NCBI GenBank assembly: GCA_015059845.1
Contig: SUZR01000007.1
Span: 103,178 to 167,177, forward strand
Origin: Rikenellaceae bacterium
Lineage (GTDB): Bacteria > Bacteroidota > Bacteroidia > Bacteroidales > Rikenellaceae
Length of the DNA stretch: 64,000 bases
Reading direction: 5' to 3'
The notes beneath the pieces were generated by a model. It did not search any database. It saw nothing but the letters and a program-made list of their open reading frames with translations, and had not been told where the DNA came from. The position numbers and the translations under genes were made by a program. Numbering within the stretch: the first letter of the stretch is position 1; each line of letters begins with the position of its first letter. Positions 60,146 to 64,000 of this stretch are shown in pieces.

Positions 60146-61177
60146 TTACTCTTCAACGGGAGTAACATCTTTGAATGCCTCGCGGAGCTTGTCGCATACG
60201 CGGCTCTCGATATTACGCTCCATAGTGCAGATAAGGCTGCAAATAGCCTTGGCTGAAGAGCCTCCGTGGCCAATCATTACGGGCGCATTCACGCCGATAA
60301 CGATTGTTCCGCCCACACTCTCATAATTCATAGCGTTCCAGAAGTTCTGGTGATAGTAGAGCTTGGGGCACATAGGCTCCAGGACGGGACGCAACAGATT
60401 CAAAAGCCACGGCTTGAACGGAGTCAGGCGGTTGTTGATGCGATACATAGCCTCAGCCATCTTCAGGATGACGTTACCAACAAAACCGTCGGCAACAACC
60501 ACGTCGCAATACTTGCCGGTGAAGATGTATGATGACTCGACGTTTCCTACGAAGTTAATATCCTTCTGCTCCTTGAGCAAATCGTATGTCGCCTTAGCCT
60601 GGGCATTACCCTTGCCCTCCTCCTCACCGATGTTGAGAAGACCTACGCGGGGATTCTTGATGCCGAGTACAGACTCTGCGAAGATAGAACCAAGCAGACC
60701 GTACTGAGCCAATACCTCGGGCTTTGCATCCACGTTAAGACCTACGTCCAATAACAGACCACGACGGTTCATAACGATGGGCATAAGTGTCGAGATAACG
60801 GGACGGATAACACCCTTAATGGGCTTTACCACCTGCATACAACCCACCATCATAGCTCCCGTAGAGCCTGCGCTGGCAAAACCGTCAATCTTGCCATCCA
60901 CCAAGTGGCGGAATCCTACCGTCATACTTGAGTCCTTCTTTGCGATGAAGGCCTTAGCGGGATGGTCACCCATCTCGATGACCTCGGTTGTGCCTACGAT
61001 GTCGAAATTGTCGGCCGAGCAGTTGTGCTTTTTCAGGAGCTCGCGGATGCGCTTCTCGTCGCCGAACAGCACGATACGGCTATCCTTGCCAATCTTCTTG
61101 AGTGCCATCACAGCACCCTCCACAGCTACCTCGGGCGCGAAGTCGCCACCCATAGCATCGATACCGATTTTTAACAT
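60146..61177 (-). CDS. plsX: phosphate acyltransferase PlsX
   Basis: PlsX converts acyl-ACP and phosphate to acyl-phosphate for the first step of phospholipid synthesis. The 343-residue protein opens LKIGIDAMGGDFAPEVAVEG, the family signature, and contains GFASAGSTGAMM and VGLLNIGEEEGKGN. The C-terminus GHGGSSAKAICSLI is also typical. It follows rpmF, with a 9-base-stem hairpin in the gap. The order DUF177-rpmF-plsX is widespread in bacteria. Confidence 0.97.
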   Translation of the reverse strand: MLKIGIDAMGGDFAPEVAVEGAVMALKKIGKDSRIVLFGDEKRIRELLKKHNCSADNFDIVGTTEVIEMGDHPAKAFIAKKDSSMTVGFRHLVDGKIDGFASAGSTGAMMVGCMQVVKPIKGVIRPVISTLMPIVMNRRGLLLDVGLNVDAKPEVLAQYGLLGSIFAESVLGIKNPRVGLLNIGEEEGKGNAQAKATYDLLKEQKDINFVGNVESSYIFTGKYCDVVVADGFVGNVILKMAEAMYRINNRLTPFKPWLLNLLRPVLEPMCPKLYYHQNFWNAMNYESVGGTIVIGVNAPVMIGHGGSSAKAICSLICTMERNIESRVCDKLREAFKDVTPVEE

Positions 61178-61202
61178 ATAGGAATTATTTAAGTGTCGGT
61201 TA

Positions 61203-61244
61203 ATAAAAAATTAGGAGAGAGCGCACCTAAAAGCGGCTCTCTCC
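61203..61244 (-). terminator. hairpin between rpmF and plsX, possible attenuator
   Basis: On the minus strand GGAGAGAGC (61244-61236) pairs perfectly with GCTCTCTCC (61222-61214), followed by TAATTTTTT. It lies inside the operon and may cut plsX expression relative to rpmF. Confidence 0.75.
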
Positions 61245-61261
61245 ATACTTAGTGATAATCA

Positions 61262-61444
61262 CTACTCAGCCTTCTTCTCGATAGCCAACTTGCCACGGTA
61301 GAAACCGCACTCGGGGCATACGCGGTGGTAAAGAACCGCTGAGCCACAGTTAGAGCAAGTAACAACGGTAGGAACTACCGCCTTGTAGTGAGTTCTTCTC
61401 TTGTCGCGTCGTGTAGACGAAACCTTGTGTTTAGGATGTGCCAT
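61262..61444 (-). CDS. rpmF: ribosomal protein bL32
   Basis: The 60-residue protein starts AHPKHKVSSTRRDKRRTHYK, the bL32 hallmark, and keeps the zinc ribbon CSNCGSAVLYHRVCPECGFY (two CxxC pairs). Length is standard. It lies between the DUF177 and plsX genes, as usual. Confidence 0.98.
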   Translation of the reverse strand: MAHPKHKVSSTRRDKRRTHYKAVVPTVVTCSNCGSAVLYHRVCPECGFYRGKLAIEKKAE

Positions 61445-61491
61445 TTTACAATATCAATTTTTAGTTTATGTTTGTTCTATATTTTGTGTTC

Positions 61492-62055
61492 TTACTCTGC
61501 GTCCCTCTCCATTTGAGCCTTCAATGCTGCCAACTTATTGAAGTCACCCTCGTTTATACCGCTGTTATCGCCATCCGACTTAGCCTCCAAGGCCTCCATA
61601 TCGGCCTCTGTGGCGATTGTGAACCGAGCCAGCATATCGGGGTTGCATTCACCTTCGGGATGAACTCTCTGATAGGGTAGGCTGAGAACTATACTCTCAT
61701 AAATATATTGTGTGAGGTCGACCTCGTTCTCTGCGGGATTCAACCACATAACCTCGCCGTCGTACTCACCCTCCTCGTCCGAGATGCGAACAACCAGGTG
61801 TCCCTCGTAGTCGATGGGTACCTGACAAGGCTCAAGGCAGCGGTCACACTCGCAGGTTACCTCGCCCGTGATGACAAAATCGAACTCAAGCTGGCTCTCG
61901 CCTTTGAGCATTGTTGCCTCCACGTGGCAGTTACCGCCCATAATCTCCTTGCTTTCGTAAGCTGCAAACAAGGCATCGTCGACCTCGAAAACGAAGTCGA
62001 AAGAGCTGTTTTTCAAGCCTTTATATGCCACGGAATATTGTTTGCTTAGCTCCAT
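61492..62055 (-). CDS. DUF177/YceD family protein
   Basis: From ATG 62055 the 187-residue protein starts MELSKQYSVAYKGL and has a cysteine cluster TCECDRCLEPCQVPI, then IYESIVLSLPYQRVHPEGEC, the pattern of DUF177 (YceD). Members occur next to rpmF and have been linked to 23S rRNA processing in some bacteria; the role here is inferred. The frame extends to a TTG at 62076 that overlaps the promoter, so the ATG is used. First gene of the DUF177-rpmF-plsX operon, with 47 bases to rpmF. Confidence 0.9.
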   Translation of the reverse strand: MELSKQYSVAYKGLKNSSFDFVFEVDDALFAAYESKEIMGGNCHVEATMLKGESQLEFDFVITGEVTCECDRCLEPCQVPIDYEGHLVVRISDEEGEYDGEVMWLNPAENEVDLTQYIYESIVLSLPYQRVHPEGECNPDMLARFTIATEADMEALEAKSDGDNSGINEGDFNKLAALKAQMERDAE

Positions 62056-62073
62056 CTCGCAACAAATAGCAGG

Positions 62074-62105
62074 CAAAAGTACAAATTTTTCGCTAATTCT
62101 GCAAA
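62074..62105 (-). promoter_or_regulatory. promoter of the DUF177-rpmF-plsX operon
   Basis: On the minus strand TTTG (62105-62102), a 20-base spacer and TACTTTTG (62081-62074), 18 bases before ATG 62055. Confidence 0.8.
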
Positions 62106-62112
62106 TAATTGC

Positions 62113-62120
62113 TATTTTTG
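62113..62120 (+). promoter_or_regulatory. -7 box for the gene at 62154
   Basis: TATTTTTG, 33 bases before ATG 62154. Only a weak T-rich -33 region. It lies 7 bases from the -33 element of the divergent operon promoter. Confidence 0.45.
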
Positions 62121-62153
62121 TAGTGCTTGATTGTAACTAATTTGCAACTTGTT

Positions 62154-62597
62154 ATGTTTTTTGCGGCCTCAATGGCCCAGAGAGGGGTAAACTATATGGA
62201 TAGAAAATTTCAAATATCGGTACGCAGCAACTTTGCCGAGCTATGGCGTTACAACATAGTGGTGATGTGCGGTGCCTACAATGCCGCAGGTGAGCAGCTT
62301 GCGGTGACCACAAGCGAGAGTACGGTAGCCACGGTGGGGGAGGAGTTGACAGCTGCGACCATACCCGACGCTGCGGCGCGAGTGGTAAAGCTCCAGACGG
62401 CTCCTTGCGATAATATTAAGACATATATCTATTTGATGCCACACAAGTTACCAACGGCCGGCTCGCCCGACGACACACCTACATTTGGAATACGCGTGAA
62501 GGTCAAGGCCGACGGGGAGGAGTTGTACAACGTTATCCATCAGGTGAATCAGTGGAGTGGTGCGACAATAGAGTTGCAGCTTCCCAAGGCGGAGTAG
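62154..62597 (+). CDS. small protein of unknown function
   Basis: Depending on start (ATG 62154, 62172 or 62196) the protein has 147, 141 or 133 residues; the last gives MDRKFQISVRSNFAELWRYN. The frame opens upstream only with TTG at 62127. Later segments are GEQLAVTTSESTVATVGEEL and FGIRVKVKADGEELYNVIHQ. No signal peptide or known motif is seen; the second half looks beta-rich. It is alone, divergent from the DUF177 operon, and followed by the second 9-base repeat array. Confidence 0.6.
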   Translation: MFFAASMAQRGVNYMDRKFQISVRSNFAELWRYNIVVMCGAYNAAGEQLAVTTSESTVATVGEELTAATIPDAAARVVKLQTAPCDNIKTYIYLMPHKLPTAGSPDDTPTFGIRVKVKADGEELYNVIHQVNQWSGATIELQLPKAE

Positions 62598-62610
62598 GTT
62601 TTTAGTTGGA

Positions 62611-62673
62611 CGAGCGTTATAGGTGTGATAGGTATTATAAGTGTGATTCATATAATACTTATTACACCTATAA
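62611..62673. repeat. inverted array of 9-base units, copy 2
   Basis: The plus strand parses into 9-base units from about 62612: GAGCGTTAT, AGGTGTGAT, AGGTATTAT, AAGTGTGAT. A 19-base arm (62617-62635) pairs with 62655-62673, where two positions are G-T. The stretch ATAGGTATTAT followed by RAGTGT is shared with the array at 13157-13192. It lies between the small unknown gene and the gapA terminator. Confidence 0.75.
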
Positions 62674-62689
62674 TTTTTATTATATATCA

Positions 62690-62724
62690 AAAAAAAATCC
62701 GGCCACCCGATTGAGGTGGCCGGA
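62690..62724 (-). terminator. terminator of gapA
   Basis: TCCGGCCACC (62698-62707) pairs with GGTGGCCGGA (62715-62724); the minus strand ends in a long T run. Confidence 0.93.
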
Positions 62725-62746
62725 GCGGTATCTATGTTAGAATAGA

Positions 62747-63775
<1,029 letters not shown>

Positions 63776-63814
63776 TTATATTAAATTAAAACTTCTGTTA
63801 CTTTTTTAACAGCG

Positions 63815-63846
63815 CAAAAATATATATTAAAATGGTATTAAGCAAA
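63815..63846 (-). promoter_or_regulatory. gapA promoter
   Basis: On the minus strand TTTG (63846-63843), a 20-base spacer and TATTTTTG (63822-63815), about 52 bases before ATG 63763. The remaining 154 bases to the window end show no gene I can support. Confidence 0.8.
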
Positions 63847-64000
63847 TTTTCTGCCCCAAAAAGAGCCTCTTTATGTAAAACTTAACAATTTGCTAACGCA
63901 CGGCGACCACATATTCGCCTCTGCTACATTCCGATAGTGTAACATAGCGGTAGAGAATTTGCCTAAAAGTGGGGTGGTGGCGACTATATAAAATTATTTT

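Overview
The window is chromosomal DNA of a Bacteroidota bacterium, most likely order Bacteroidales; an Alistipes/Rikenellaceae-like organism is my best guess from gene content, but that is inference. The main evidence is the promoter grammar. Many genes are preceded by TAnnTTTG (-7) boxes, and more than a dozen of these also have TTTG or TTG 19-20 bases further upstream, which is the Bacteroidota primary sigma factor consensus. Signal peptides, lipoboxes, TonB-type receptors, RlmH, RpoN, DUF4837, DUF177-rpmF-plsX and the PG0541-type transporter partner fit the same phylum. No rRNA, prophage, insertion sequence or CRISPR array was seen. Nearly all of the DNA is ordinary, densely packed core genome.

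Layout. 1-6.4 kb: a cut-off HD-domain gene, a lipocalin, then a leftward block with dxs, a COG0731-type radical SAM enzyme, an AraC regulator and a glycerophosphodiesterase lipoprotein. 6.4-13.1 kb: a ROK sugar kinase, a YeiH-type transporter, a secreted endonuclease/phosphatase-fold enzyme and a GH2 beta-galactosidase. 13.1-19.5 kb: prfC, an FKBP isomerase, a membrane protein/XRE regulator pair, queA (leftward), a DUF4332 protein and class II fructose-bisphosphate aldolase. 19.5-23.9 kb, leftward: asnS, an SGNH hydrolase, rpoN and a membrane protein. 24.0-29.1 kb, rightward and tightly coupled: a GH2-like protein without its catalytic glutamates, rlmH, an LtaS-like sulfatase-fold membrane enzyme and a DUF2156-GNAT fusion. 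29.2-35.5 kb: a Gfo/Idh/MocA oxidoreductase, an outer-membrane beta-barrel receptor, and a YitT-GNAT-glycosylase operon.

35.9-42.4 kb is a complete tripartite RND efflux operon (TetR regulator, TolC, adaptor, pump, PG0541-type partner) with a strong palindrome inside the regulator's promoter. tRNA-Arg(ACG) follows. 42.9-46.9 kb holds a TlpA-like lipoprotein, a TonB receptor with a CGNCG motif and a histidine-rich membrane protein, suggestive of metal handling. 47-53.8 kb: efp, a polysaccharide deacetylase abutting ubiX, a DUF4837 lipoprotein, a cardiolipin synthase homologue, greA, superoxide dismutase and a zeta-toxin-like kinase with a small partner. 53.9-57.7 kb: an operon of a glucosaminidase-LysM protein, an unknown protein and a DPP IV peptidase. 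57.8-64 kb: two glycosyltransferase-like genes, a PNPOx-fold lipoprotein, the DUF177-rpmF-plsX operon, a small unknown gene and gapA.

The least explained content is intergenic. One repeat family, four copies plus two possible fragments, has TAACAAG/CTTGTTA inner arms with outer arms that differ between copies but still pair; every copy sits 7-17 bases from an intrinsic terminator, and two copies extend into nearly identical terminators. A second family, at 13.1 and 62.6 kb, is an inverted array of 9-base units (about RRGTRTTAT) whose two arms differ by exactly one unit. These two families are the best candidates for something undescribed.
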